From Blattamonas nauphoetae (lineage: Eukaryota > Preaxostyla > Oxymonadida): a stretch of DNA of 40,723 bases. Of the stretch, positions 22,746 through 34,507 are shown in pieces. The translations under genes and the position numbers were made by a program. The stretch is taken from assembly GCA_033064195.1 (NCBI GenBank), contig JARBJD010000499.1, forward strand, positions 1 through 40,723, written 5' to 3'. The notes beneath the pieces are model-generated. The model had not been told where the DNA came from and searched no databases. It was given only the letters and a program-made list of their open reading frames with translations. The first letter of the stretch is position 1; each line of letters begins with the position of its first letter.

Positions 22746-25700
22746 TTAGAACTTACGAGACGAGGACCATTTTGGGATCCCGATATCTCCTGGAAGGAGG
22801 AGATTCAAGGCAGATTGGTTTCGAGTATCGTTCCCGACCTGTGCTGGAGCTGTGCCAGTGCTTCCTCCCTCCTCCTTCTCCGCCACGCTCAGGTCGGTGC
22901 CCAAAGCAAGATATTGTGATGCTTCGAAGCTGTCTGAGGTTGTTGGAGAAGCAGAGACGGCGGTTTCCTGCTCGCTCCTCGTCTGTGTGAGAGTCGACGA
23001 CGGTTGCACGAACAGTCCCGTCGCCTGTGTGTTCGGAGTGTTCCTAAATATTGGGGGGCTGGCAAACGATGGGAAGCGCAGAGAACTTTGGTCGAGGAGC
23101 TGGTCGGTGCTGACTTCGTTTGCAGACAGGACCGGATAGGCGCTTTCTGCTTCGCTGTCGTTCGACGATTCCTGACGCTTCACTTTTCGGATCGGCTCGT
23201 TCTCGTCACTTGCCATCTCATTGTCATTTCTGGACAGACCATCAAGAAAAAAACTGGCATCTCCTTCTGAACACGAAGAGTCTTCATCAGGGGCAGGTCT
23301 GACGAACTCGGCTGAGGTCCTTCTCTTTGTGGGTTTTCGCTTTTTCTCGCCGTCTTTCACTCGCAGACGGTTTCTGCGGTTTGACGCCCAGTTCAGGACT
23401 TGCATTGCATTGAGACCAGTCATCTCCATCAGCCCGCATTTCTCTACTTTTGACGTGAATACTCGCTTTGTTCCTTGGCTCATCGCACTCTTCGCGTTCC
23501 GCCAGCTCATCAAGATGTTGTACACCCACTCCTCGTATCTTCCATTCCATCGTGTCTTCCCGCCCATCTCTTCCAGCGACCCGCACTGGCACGTCCACAC
23601 TCCGTGGTCAATCCGGCAGCAGTGTGCGCAGTGGGGCTTCCGAGTTTTCATCCCCATTTCGAAGGCGGGTTCGGTGAAGCTTGGAGGGAAGCAGGCGAGT
23701 CTCTTTCTGAAGTCATTCGCCACTTCGCTGAAGCAGTTTGCTTCGATCCACGCCAGCGTCCTTCCGCACTTGTTGCACGATCCGCGTCGGACGCTGATGG
23801 CTGTCGACACGTCGGTCAGAATCACTCGGACACTTCGGATGCCGCCAGGGAAGCCCATCGCTGTCGCTGTTTCGGCGACGAACAGCAGTTCTTGTTCCAA
23901 CTGCCCCATCGCACACGATCGATGCTCAGTGTTGATGACGTGTTCTCTCAGGCTGTCCAATTCAGCGAAGTCGGCGTCGCTCCATCTGCCGCAGTCGAAT
24001 GCGCGTGCTGGTCGCTCTCTTCGCATCTCGACGACGAGTGTGCTTCCCTCCATCTTCCGCACCACCTCCGCTCCCGGCATGTCGCGCGGGTGGTTCCGAG
24101 GCAGGATCGCCTTCGCTATTCGCTGCTGCTCGCTCAGTTCGGCCACTTCCTGCGAGAACGAGAACTGGCGCCCAGATCGAATATCGTCCCATCCGATCCA
24201 CACGGTCACTGCGTCGGGTGTCGGTGCTGTTGTGCTGTCTGTGCTCGCTGGCTCTTCGGCGGGTGTGAAGGGGTTCGCAGCTTGGAAGGGTGTTCCTGCT
24301 GTGTTGGAGGAGGACGAGAGCGACGATGTCTTCTTTGTCTGCGTCTTCTTCCCGCGTGTCTTCGGCTTCGAGTCGCTGTTCGGGTCTTCCGGGTGGATGG
24401 TCGCACACGTCGGCGCTTTCTCGGACTGCTGTCGGACAATAATCATGCCGTCTGGCTCAGTCACTCCGTCCACGCTCATCGTCGGAAGGTCCTCGTGCAT
24501 CGTCACACTTCGGTCCAGCGAGTGCGCTCTTCGCGCCATCATCTCTCTGCAGATCGCTTCCATCGCATCCACATCTCGTCTTTGCTGTTCCGTCAGTCTG
24601 AACGACGCCGGTCCCATCTGCCCAAGAAAAGCCGATCCTGGAATCGACCCCACTTGAGAGAGGAATCTTGCCTGCATCGCGAGCGCCTCAGCAACTGTTG
24701 GCGGAGGCTGAGGGATCAGAGATGGCGGTGGGGGAAGTGGCGCAAGGGTGGACAACGGGAGGACGTAAGTCTTCATGTCTGGTCCCGCTCTGGTTCGCAG
24801 AAAAGTGACAGGATGATCGGATTCGGTCTGTCCAGGCTCTGACCATAGCGTGTGGTGTTGATTCACGACTTTTCCAGCAAGTGGGGCTGTTTTTCGGGAG
24901 TATAGTGCGACTGGTCTTGGCGGGAGGGTCAAGGGAGGGATACCATTGGCTTCCTGGAAGTCCTCTTCGCTTGAATTCGCATATGACCGATCGTACATTG
25001 GTGAGCTTGGTGACATCATGTTGGGGAGAGGGAAATGTGGGAACTCTAGGGTGTAGTTGGGCAATCTAGGTCTGGCTGTTCGGATCTGGGGGATTGGAGT
25101 GTTCTGGGGGAGAATCGCAGGTGTCATATGAAGGTCGTTCATTCCTGTCAGAATAGGTGTCACAAAAATGCCATTATTGGAGCTGGAAACTGCTGCTGTC
25201 TTTGAGGCAGGCGAAGGAAACGAGGTCAAGACTGGTCTGTATGCTGGTTCCTTGATAATCGCTTCATTCACGTTTTCATCGAGACTACCAAGGCTGTACA
25301 TGTCCCTCGCTGCGATTGGTGAATTGAGAGGCAAGGAAGGAGCTGCAAAATCACTTCCTCCGATCCCCGCGCCAGGGTCGAGGTCGGTAAGGAGATGACG
25401 CTTTCTCGATGAGTCATAGCCCCAGTTCTGCGAATTCCCGATGGTTCTCACGATTCCTTGATCTATAGAATCGAATATTGTTGGTGAAATCTTGAAGGGC
25501 GATGTTGACGTGGGTTCTTTGATGGATGCTAATCCTATAAGACTTTCATTCGATTCTGCTTCAGATTCGTCGTCCCCGTCCAAAATCTGAACTTTCTTTG
25601 GATTATTATTGTTATCTGGGACATCTTGGGGCATTTCTTCTACGTTTTCAGCCTGGTCAATCGGATCAAAACTGAAGAAAGGTGTGTTTGTGTCTTCCTC

Positions 25701-26071
25701 GAAAAGAATTCCGATTGGATACTCAGAATTAAAAAATGATGTCCAATGATGTGTTGGATCATTTACACTGACGCACGACCAAGGGTTATATCCAGGGGGT
25801 GTGATAGGCACGAGGGATGGTGATGGTGGTCCAATGGCAGGGGTGCACATCGGTGAAATCAAAAAAAGCTCTCGAGGTGTCCCATCACCAGTCAAACTAA
25901 TGGACGAATAGAAAACAATGAGAAAAAATAATGTGAGCAAAAAATGACATGACACGTTCTCGTTCAAATAATGGATGAATAAGAGGACTAAGGATTCTGA
26001 ATGTCGGCATACTTGTACATGCCATCAACAGAAGTGTCAGGGTTCAAAAAGGAATCAGAGGTCATGTTCAT
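22746..26071 (-). CDS. Homeodomain-like protein with a cysteine-rich zinc cluster
   Basis: Two exons, 26071-26013 and 25896-22746, joined across a 116-base intron (25897-26012, donor GTATGC, acceptor CCATTAG), give exactly 1069 codons plus TAA. ATG at 26071 starts MNMTSDSFLNPD. Residues about 20-700 are Ser/Pro-rich and probably disordered, including a proline run near 420. About 725-790 holds CNKC, HCAHCC and CQCG (a likely zinc-binding module). About 805-865 holds a helical region ending QVLNWASNRRNRLR, which matches the recognition helix of TALE/KN-type homeodomains (usual NWFxNxRxR), with Ala in place of Phe. A Lys/Arg-rich segment then suggests nuclear import. Expected role: sequence-specific DNA binding in transcription. 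The last codons contain a perfect GTAAGT, so an alternative 3' splice form is possible. Confidence 0.85.
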
Positions 26072-26162
26072 GAAGATGATTTTCAACACGAATTAACTGG
26101 AACTGCCCATCAGTTAGAATATTCATGTCGTCTTTTCAAACAAATGACACGATTTTTATTTC

Positions 26163-26720
26163 TTGTGGCCCCTGTTAGATGAAGGTGTTCTGTTTCAGAC
26201 TTTCCTTGATTCTGAAGGATGCAAAATGATAGTTAATACGTATGATGTCAAAATTTCCATTATCGGGTCATCGGTTCAGCAATTGGAATTCGATCGCTTG
26301 GCCCAAAACTTATTGATTATCCCAATGAATGTAGCCTCGGTGTCTCCAAACAGGAAGATATCTTCAAAGAAATTTAGGATGTGTGTTGCGTATGGATGCG
26401 AAAAGAGCTCACTCCACTCCAAAGAGGAAAAGATTCGACTGGAAGCCTCGATTGGTCCAGACATCTTGAAAGATCAATGGTTTCATATTTATTTGAATTA
26501 TTCTCAACATTCATCATCGAGTTTCGACATTATTACACACGAACCCAGCTTGCACCTTTTCTAAAGTGTTGTTATCCATCCTCACACTCCTCTCGGATTC
26601 CAACCCTGCTGACCTTCTCATCCCTGCAACTGCTCATGAACTCATCTCCAACCGAGCACTCCATGATAAGAAAGGAAAGGAATGTACAAAGAAGTTTGCA
26701 TCTCGAGGAGATTGAATGAA
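26163..26720 (+). pseudogene. Decayed fragment, possibly a ConA-like/BEACH-type protein
   Basis: Frames at 26163-26564 (LDSEGCKMIVNTYDVKI and DQWFHIYLNYSQHSSSSFD) have the beta-strand pattern of a concanavalin-like domain such as occurs in neurobeachin-family proteins. A second frame to about 26718 (NPADLLIPATAHELISNRA) reads helical. They are not in one frame and there is no clear start. It is flanked by the divergent homeobox and GEF genes. Assignment is tentative. Confidence 0.35.
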
Positions 26721-27028
26721 CACAAATGTTATTCATCGTTGCCAAAATTGGCCCACCAACGAAATAAATCGCTATTGACAAAGGCAATCCCATTTGTTCA
26801 GTGTGGATACGGTTGACACTACAATTGTAGACGGATGTAGTTCTGGAAGAACTTTCATTTCAAATTTTGAATTGAGTCGGGGATCCCAAAGATATCCATA
26901 AAGTCCATGTTATCGTCTGGATATTGCAATACCGTGTGTTGGTCTTTAATATATCACATAAAACCCTGAATCATCTTTCTTTCATTTCGTTCAGTTGAAA
27001 ATAGTGGCTTGATCGAGAAACACCCTGA
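26721..27028. other. Intergenic region upstream of the GEF gene
   Basis: No open frame of note. It should contain the promoter of the plus-strand GEF gene starting at 27029. No clear TATA or initiator consensus can be singled out. Confidence 0.4.
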
Positions 27029-30000
27029 ATGAGTGATTGTATGTGGGGTTTTTGCATTAATATTCTTCCATTGTATCCCCCCTCTCTTTAGCTGAAATCC
27101 AAACTCAAGAACAGATCGAACAACCAGATGTTCAACAAGACAACACCATCTCTGAACCTGTAACGACGTCCGAAGAAACTGAACCAACTCAATCCCAACC
27201 TGAGAAGGAGAATGCAGTGGAGGAATCATCACAGAAAGAATCCTCCGAGCCAGAACCATCTCAAAATCATGAAGACACGAAAGAACAGAGTGAAACACCA
27301 CAACCGGCTCCGAAAGAACCTGAAAAACCAAAAGAAGAGATACCCAAACAAGAGGAGAAACCTCAACAACAAGAACTTGGTCCAGATGGAAAACCAAAGG
27401 AAACACCTGCAGAAAAACGAAAACGTCATCGTGGACTCGTTATTCGAGAAATTTTGGATACTGAAAGAACTTACGTTGGACAACTTCAGACTATGAACGA
27501 TGTTTGGCTTTTTTTCTGTCCTTCACACTCATCATTCTTTCATGCATTTCCCTCGAAATATATTTCCCTTTATTCCGATACTCAGCTTTATATTGTTCCA
27601 ATGTCATCTCCCTCTCTTGGCCTCCTCCCACCTCGCAAAGGTGGATTTGGCTTGACTCCTCGCGACACTCATCTTCTCTTCTCCAACCTCACTTCCATCC
27701 TCAAAACAAATACAATGCTCTGCGAATCATTTGCTGATTGTGTTAAAAATGATGGAAAAGGCATAGGAAAATTGTTTGTGATGCTTGGTGATTTCTTGAA
27801 ATGCTACACACCATATGTGAGCAACCTGACCCAAATCCAAACCTTAACGAACCAAATGATGGAGAAAAACAAGAAATTTAAAGAATTTTGTGCCACCCAA
27901 GAAGCTGATCCTCGAAGCAAGGGGTACAAGCTTCCAACATATCAAGTTCTGCCTGTGCAGCGAATTCCACGTTACGAACTCCTTCTCCAACAAGTCCTGA
28001 AGCTCACTGAAGATGATGATCCCGAAAAAGATCAGCTTGTTCTTGCATTGGACAAAGTTAAGAAAGTGTGTAATGTTGTGAACCTGGCGAAAGCAACATC
28101 ATCTCAAAAACAGAGACTAATCACAATCCAGGAAGGAACACAAGTTACTGACCAAAAGTGTGTTTTTTTTCAATTTTATCGTCACATTTATATTCACAGA
28201 ACTCAAATTCTCATCATCCCATCTCGTCGTGTTCTCTTTGAATCACCAAGTAATCTCGTTGAACTTGACACAAACCGTCATGTAACGCAATCAAATTCCG
28301 TCCAAATCTTTCTTTTCAACGATTCACTTTTCTACCAAGTCACCCGCCAAGGAAAAATGAACTTCGGAGAACTTTTCCCATTCCATCTCAACTGCACGTT
28401 CTCAACTCTCACCACAACACTTGACAAAAAAGAAATGGCAGGAGTGACAGTTACCGTTCGTGTACCGAAGGATTTTGATCCAATCCATCCTGGTGATGAA
28501 TCAGCATACAAAAAGATTCTGGGAATGAGCGAAGAAGATGAAAGAACGAAATCTAAAGAAATCACTCGTTCATTTGTGTTCTCAGACAAATCAACAACAG
28601 TTGAACTTCTCAACAACTTGAGCACAGCCACAGAAGAAATGAAGAAAGCAAGACAGACATTTATTGGACAGGACACAAGTAAATCAGCAACTGCAGCAGC
28701 TGAAGTCAAACATTTCGATCTGAGTGACCTGGAAGGCAGTGGAGACGGTCCCGTACCATCACCATCAAGCACTCCTTTCTCTTCAAGACAAGAAACTTCA
28801 ACAGGGACCGGAGCAGCAAAAGTCTTTGCGGCGGTGAAACAGAGCGTGAGAACGAACTCGATTGACAGCGGACGAGCTTTAGTTTCAACAAAGGAGGACC
28901 AAATCAAACTTATGATCAATGGTGTGTAGACCAGTCGTTTTGAGTGGAATATCATTCTTTCTGGCTTCTCTCCACATTTTCCGCATCGTTCATACCTTCA
29001 TATTCTCCTTTTCTCGATTCATCTTTCTGTTTCTTCATTCTCTCTTCAGATGAAACTGAGTACGTAAACCAACTGCAATCCATCTCAGATGACTACATAA
29101 AACCTCTTCAGCGTCGTCCTAAGGGTCTTTCAGGACTTGCTCATTCAACACTCGCCCAAGCTTGCAAATTGACAAATGCGGATGTCTCCAAGCTCTTTGG
29201 CGAGATCGAAACGATTGTGAAGATGCATACCTTGTTCCTCCAAAGTTTGAATGGAGAGGAGGAATTGCCAAAGAAGAAAGACAAGGAGAAGAGCAAGGAC
29301 AAAGACAAGGGCGCGGAGAAATCCACAAAAACAACGTCGTCGAAGGATATCAAAATCGGAGAGGTGTTTGAAAAGCTGGCCGACATGTTCAACATCTACA
29401 AAGTTTGCCTCTCATTTCCCACCTCTCCACTCGCTCTTGGTTTTTATCGACATTGACACTAAGCAACAATTGATCTTTCTTCGCTCTGTTTTACATTTGT
29501 TTTCGATATCATTCTCTTCTTTTATCGTTTTCAGCTCTATTCACCAAAGAAAGATGAACGACAAGCAAAACTGAATCAATACTCCGAGCAATCAGACACC
29601 TTCCGCAAGTTTCTAAAGGGTCTGCTCCGTCTTGATTTGTTTACCTTTGCTTTCAGAATCTCATGACAATTCTGCCACTGGAATGTCACTCGAAGAGCTC
29701 CTTGCTCTTCCTGTCGATCGATTGCCAATATATAAGGTTTGTCTATCCCCAATTCATCCACCCTTCTTTCTTGCTTCAGATCCAAATCAGTAAAGTGATT
29801 GATCTTACACCAGAGAACGACCCTGAAAGAGAAAGTCTCATCCGCGCGATGGACAAGATCAGCAATGTGATTATAGCTGTGAACCAGTCCATGGAAACCA
29901 GCGAGCGCAGACACAACCTTCTTACCCTCCAATGTCTGTCTCTTCTCCTTCCCAACTCTCTTCTCTTCTTTCTGTTCCTCTTCAGCCCACATCCGCGACG

Positions 30001-30668
30001 CAGAACTCCGAGACAACCTGATCACAGCCACCCGTCTCCTCCTCACAACCGAAACAGCCTTCCACTCCGCCGTCGCCATCGACGAAGCCGATCCAAAGTG
30101 CGAAGGAGGACAATTCTCTCTTTTCAAACATTTTGCACAACAGGAAGGGAAGAACCTGTTGGCAAATGTGAAAACAGGAAGTTTGTCCGAACTCCTCACC
30201 ACACTCACACCATCACTTTCCGACGCACTCAACCCAACTCAACGCCGGGCTGTGGTCGAGTTCTGGTCTGTCAGGTCGAATGCTCTGAAAACAGCGGAGG
30301 AGAAGGGGACAAGAATCGAGACAATGCTCTATTTGATGAACGATGCCCTCCTCATCGAACACACCAACCAAAGCGATGACCAAAAAGGCAGCCTCGAGCT
30401 CCTCATCACTTTTTCCATCTTGGCGAACGTGTCATTCAGTATGGTGTCCACATCAGCTGGGGGAGATGAGGAATCACAGAAATTCTTGTTTAGATTGGCT
30501 TTTCTTGGAAGTATGCTGCAAGACAAGACAAGACCAGGTGCTCCGAACGTGTACAAAGTGGGGGAGGGGAATCAGATGGTTTTGATGACATTTGAGTTCA
30601 ACAACAAGACGGATTGGGAGCATTTCAGAAACATCTTCTGCGAGAGCGTGGAATCATTGAAGAGATAG
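27029..30668 (+). CDS. Double DH-PH Rho guanine nucleotide exchange factor
   Basis: Nine exons join without a frame error into 1022 codons: 27029-27038, 27092-27501, 27586-28157, 28200-28921, 29050-29402, 29535-29619, 29657-29736, 29780-29933 and 29986-30668 (TAG). The first exon is only 10 bases (ATG AGT GAT T). Introns are 53, 84, 42, 128, 132, 37, 43 and 52 bases, and all donors fit GTNTG. The protein has an acidic Gln/Glu/Pro N-terminus and then DH domain 1 from about residue 113 (EILDTERTYVGQLQTM, signature LPVQRIPRYELLL near 261). A PH-like domain with a long insert covers about 320-510. DH domain 2 runs from about 572 (ETEYVNQLQ) to 800 and is divergent with a Lys-rich insert. A second PH-like domain ends at KTDWEHFRNIF. 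Such proteins load GTP on Rho-family GTPases at membranes and steer actin. The gene appears intact. Confidence 0.93.
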
Positions 30669-31014
30669 TCACATTTGCTTTTTTGTTGATACTTCATTCT
30701 TATGCGATTTTATGTTCGTCATATCATTCTCCATCTCTGAGTATGTCATGTTCGAATGAAAACAACAAATGGGAGGTTGTCCTTGGTAAAGTCTCCTCGC
30801 AGGAAAAATGGGTTGTGATCACTCGGCAGTGATCGGCGAGATATGGCTTCCTCCATTCGAGATGAAGATAGACTGAGTAATATTCCCGTGAATTGTGAGT
30901 AAAATACGCAATAATGAATGGTTATCTCTAAATTAATCCTTCATTTCTCCTCCTGAAGTGATCTAACCCTTGTTACTCTTTGAATTGTGAACAAATCGCA
31001 AGTTACGACATGTC
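30669..31014 (+). other. Intergenic region with an orphan exon candidate
   Basis: At 30843-30894 an ATG opens 17 codons (MASSIRDEDRLSNIPVN) ending at a GTGAGT donor (30895). The next good acceptor within the gene-sized vicinity is CTCCTTTAG at 34983, beyond the transposon cluster. If real, it is the first exon of the DHHC-family gene and the transposons lie in its first intron. The GTGAG donor departs from the GTNTG pattern of other introns here, which lowers confidence. Confidence 0.3.
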
Positions 31015-31018
31015 TGAG

Positions 31019-31448
31019 TATACATGGGCTTAATCATACCCCGTGCCCCCTCACCAAAATTTTCAAATATGTCTGGTTTTTAATATTAAACACACTTTTG
31101 ATAAAATTTTGTGATTTTGAGGGCGAAAAAAAGCTGCCCTTTTTGGCCGGATCCAGCCCATTATTTGTTTCAACACTTCACAAAGATCCTTTTTTCTATG
31201 GTACTTTTGAGAATTCACCAATAGTCTTCACAGCCCCCCCTGCTCTTGAGCGGGGGGCTGTGAAGACTATCCGACATTATGAAAAAGTGTCTGGAAAAAG
31301 GATCAGGTGAAGTGTAGATAAATCCATAACTCCAAAACCCGGTCTCAAATCGAGCAATAATTGTAAAAACATCGTGAAGTGATATTAAACAAAGCTCCTG
31401 TTAAAATATTGGAGGGGGGCACGGGGTCGGATTATGCCTATACATGGG
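31019..31448. mobile_element. Small MULE-like non-autonomous element with 10-bp target duplication
   Basis: The 410-base element (31029-31438) is flanked by the direct repeat TATACATGGG (31019-31028 and 31439-31448). Its ends are imperfect inverted repeats of about 38 bases sharing ACCCCGTGCCCCC. A 10-base duplication fits Mutator-like transposition, though an 8-base hAT-type duplication inside it is possible. A perfect 19-bp hairpin (arms 31221-31239 and 31252-31270, 12-base loop) sits near the centre. It has no coding capacity. It interrupts the left end of the Harbinger-type element and so is younger than it. Confidence 0.8.
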
Positions 31449-31697
31449 TGACCTGACTGGAAATCACGAAAATCGAGAAATCCGACTGACAGTCACTGAC
31501 TTGAGATTTTTAATTATGGGTCGGATCTCGGAGAAATTAGACCCAACCCGTGTATAATGGGAAAACTCGTGATCACGAAGGGCAATTCGGTTAACGCAAC
31601 TTAACTCGAGATACCTTGTGAAAACCGAATAAACAGCAGAAAAACCGAATAAACCACACTTCACTCGAGTTCTCACCCCATAACATTTTTTTCAGGT
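31449..31697. repeat. Left terminal inverted repeat of the Harbinger-type element
   Basis: This segment aligns in inverted orientation with 33871-33911 plus 34511-34820, sharing several blocks of 10-15 identical bases with indels between. The right copy carries about 90 extra bases near 34680-34790. Confidence 0.7.
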
Positions 31698-32284
31698 TGA
31701 TCTTGACAAACTTTCGTCGAATTGATTCATTTCATCGTGTTTCCTCATTTATAACTTGTCATTAGTACGAAAAGAAACAAATTATTGAAGAAAAACTCTT
31801 TTAAAAATTCGAAGTCGATCCGACCCTTATATCGAAATTTTCCAAAATTCTCACTATAACCGTCGGCGACGCCCCTACGTATTTGAATTGAACTTACCTC
31901 AAGTAGGTTCTGTGTCATCTCGATGTAAGTCGCTCTTGCTTGGATATTGGTTCCCCTCTCGCTGTCCGCAGACATCATTCATGGAACTTGGGTCGGGTAG
32001 GATTTCATGGGCTCGCGCTAATATGGTCCTCCCCAAGTGTCGAAGTGAATGTCAGTCGCCAGGAAACAGAATGAGGATGCCCAGAATGTGGGCCTAACAG
32101 CAAGACGTTGTCTAAAGAATTAGACACAGAAAACAAATCAAATATTTCTAAAAAAACATGAAAAACAAGAATGTGGGAGTTTTTATCATTTATGACAGTT
32201 TAAGACTCTTCAACGTCGTTTTGAGAACATTTTTCAACAAAATTGAGAAAAAGTAAGTGTGTGTTGTGAATTGTGATGAATATT

Positions 32285-33794
32285 TTAGTCAGAATCTGAA
32301 ATATCAAAGACTCCATCGAATCCTGTTGTTCTTGGATCATAATCATTCTCAAAGTCCTCAATCTCGGCTTGATGTTTTCGATAGAGTTGTTTTCTCCGTG
32401 GAATTCGTGATTCTTTTCTTGAAGAGGCCGAAAGAGCCCTCTCATGAAAATCGTCTGGAAGTCGGTAATTGTGTCCTTTTTCGAGGTGAATATTGGTTAA
32501 CCAGCACGCATTTTTGAAGTCTTGCGTGATATGTTTGACGCCAGCAGTGTATTTCCCTCCCATTCGAAGCCACAGCCATTTGAGTCTTCCGAAGAATCTC
32601 TCCACTTGAACTCTGTCAGACGCAATTCTCACATTGAGTTCATTCTGTTCTTCTTCGTTTGTTCTTTCTTTTTTTCTTCTGTTCGGACGATTGAATCGAA
32701 GAGTTGGAAAATCTCCGAGATATCCCATGTCGCCTTGAATTCCCCATTTTGGGTCGTTGTCTTGTGGATAGAGCTCTTTCTCCTGGTCTGTCTTGTTCAG
32801 ATATTGTTCGATCGGTTGGAGAGTCTTTTGGAGTAGAGCAACATCGTGGATTGAGCCAGCAACACAATCAGAAACGAAGAGCGCTTTGTAGGGTGGTTTG
32901 GCTTCAACACACACTTGAGCCTTCATCGCATAACAATAATGATGACCTTCCCAAAGTACTTTCTTATCTTCAAAATCCGTCAATGGTCTGGGGACAACAA
33001 TTGTTGTTGCATCAATATAAAGCGCGGTGAAAGGGAAATTGGCTTGAAAATTTGGAGTTGGGCGAGGCGGGACAGAATATCGTTCCTGAAGGACAGTGAA
33101 CAGGAGAGGGCGAATGTGTAGAATTGCTTTAGATGCGAGATTTGGACTGATTCCCAATGCCGATGCCAGTCGATTGATTTTAACTGTTGAGCTCAACCAT
33201 TCAAGATAAACGACTAATTCATCTTTGAGAGTGAGTTTCCCCTTTGGTCCTGGATGATTGTATTCTGGACAATTCGATTGGATGAGAGCGGAGAGATGAA
33301 GAAGAGTGTCTTTCTCCAATCTGAGTTGTTTCCACAAGTTTGCATCGTCATACTTCGACCAAATGATTCCTCCACTTTCTGGAATTGGCACAATTGGTTT
33401 TGCTGACAGAAAGACTTGTCTTTGTTTGTTTTTGAGTTCTCCAAGAGACGCAATGGAAGTTGAAGATTCTCGCTTTTGAGGCCTGATAGTGGGCGAAGCT
33501 GACCGAATATCAACAGATGATCGTGACGATTGTGAAGATTGAGGTGTTGAAAAAAGTGATCTCGAATCTGTCAACGAGTTTTGTGATGAGAAGGGAGAAT
33601 TGATGGTGAAACTTGGGGACGGGAATCCAATGAAACTTCCAGCAGAGGGTCGTAATCTTCAAAAGAGAAAGAACAAAATATCAAAATAAAAGCTCACACT
33701 GGAATGGTGTTTGTGGAGTTCCAGGTTTGAGAATGATCTGTGAATGTTGTGGTGACGGTGTCACATTTTCGTCCCTCAAATCTTGACTATCCAT
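32285..33794 (-). CDS. Harbinger-type DDE transposase (DDE_Tnp_4 fold), spliced
   Basis: Two exons, 33794-33700 and 33656-32285, joined across a 43-base intron (33657-33699, donor GTGTGA, acceptor TTTTGAAG) give exactly 488 codons plus TAA. ATG at 33794 starts MDSQDLRDENV. The first 110 residues are Ser/Pro/Gln-rich. A helix-turn-helix-like region (ELVVYLEWLSSTVKINRLA, then LGISPNLASKAIL) precedes the catalytic core. Candidate metal-binding residues are Asp about 246 (ALYIDATTI), Asp about 340 (GDMGYLGDF) and Glu about 383 (VERFFGRLKW). The enzyme would cut and rejoin the element's ends in the nucleus. No stop or frame shift is present, so it may be active, recently active or domesticated. 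The usual second Harbinger gene (Myb-like) is not seen. Confidence 0.88.
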
Positions 33795-33911
33795 CTTTTT
33801 CACCTAATATGATCAGAAATCAGTTGAAAAGAAGTGATAATATCAACTTTTTCAGATGTTCTTTTTTTCTCAAAAAACAGTTATGGGAAGGAACTCGAGT
33901 GAAATGTGTCA

Positions 33912-34507
33912 TAGTGGCGTCACCAATCCGTTCCATGTCAACAATTCGTGCTTTTTTCTGGAATTATCACTTTTGGTCATACTAAGAAAAAAATAAAATT
34001 TTAGAGTTTTCTTCCCACTGGATCCCGAGAAAACCTCAAAATACGTTATACAGCGAAACGCCACACATTTTCCAAACTTTTGACGATCATTTTTCCATAA
34101 CCAGACATCCGTTTGAGACCGAAGAAAAAGCATTATTTTCGTAAACATATCGATAAAAGACACTCAAAAAAATAAAAATTTTTTTCCCATGAAATTTTTC
34201 TGGGCGAAAAACAGCCTTTTTTCATATCTTCCCAGATACCCATGATTTGTTTTCCAATTTTTTTTCACAATGTTCATTTCACCAAACAAACGTTCCTGTG
34301 GAAAATTTCATCAAAATCGGTTCACAGGTTGTGAAGTTATGACGAGAACACATGAAAAAAGTGGTTGAAAAGGGCTATTCTGAGGATTTTTTGGGATCCA
34401 GTGGGAAGAAAATTCTAAAATTTTATTTTTTTCTTAGTTTGACCAAAAGTGATAATTCCAGAAAAAAGCACGAATTGTTGACATGGAACGTATTGGTGAC
34501 GTCACTA
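33912..34507. mobile_element. 596-bp MITE with about 125-bp terminal inverted repeats
   Basis: Ends TAGTGGCGTCACCAAT and ATTGGTGACGTCACTA begin inverted repeats of about 125 bases with roughly 94% identity (33912-34037 and 34382-34507). The direct repeat TCA flanks it (33909-33911 and 34508-34510). The interior is AT-rich and non-coding. A 3-base TNA duplication is what PIF/Harbinger transposases make, so it could be a non-autonomous partner of that superfamily. It splits the right terminal repeat of the larger element. Confidence 0.88.

Noticed and set aside
23221-24842. Long plus-strand frames (478 and 455 codons) opposite the homeobox gene
   Set aside because: They are antisense to an intact gene with recognisable domains, have no ATG-based domain content, and arise from its codon bias.
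33912-34507. CACTA-type transposon
   Set aside because: The termini read TAGTG at the left and CACTA at the right, the opposite of CACTA elements, although the 3-base duplication would fit.
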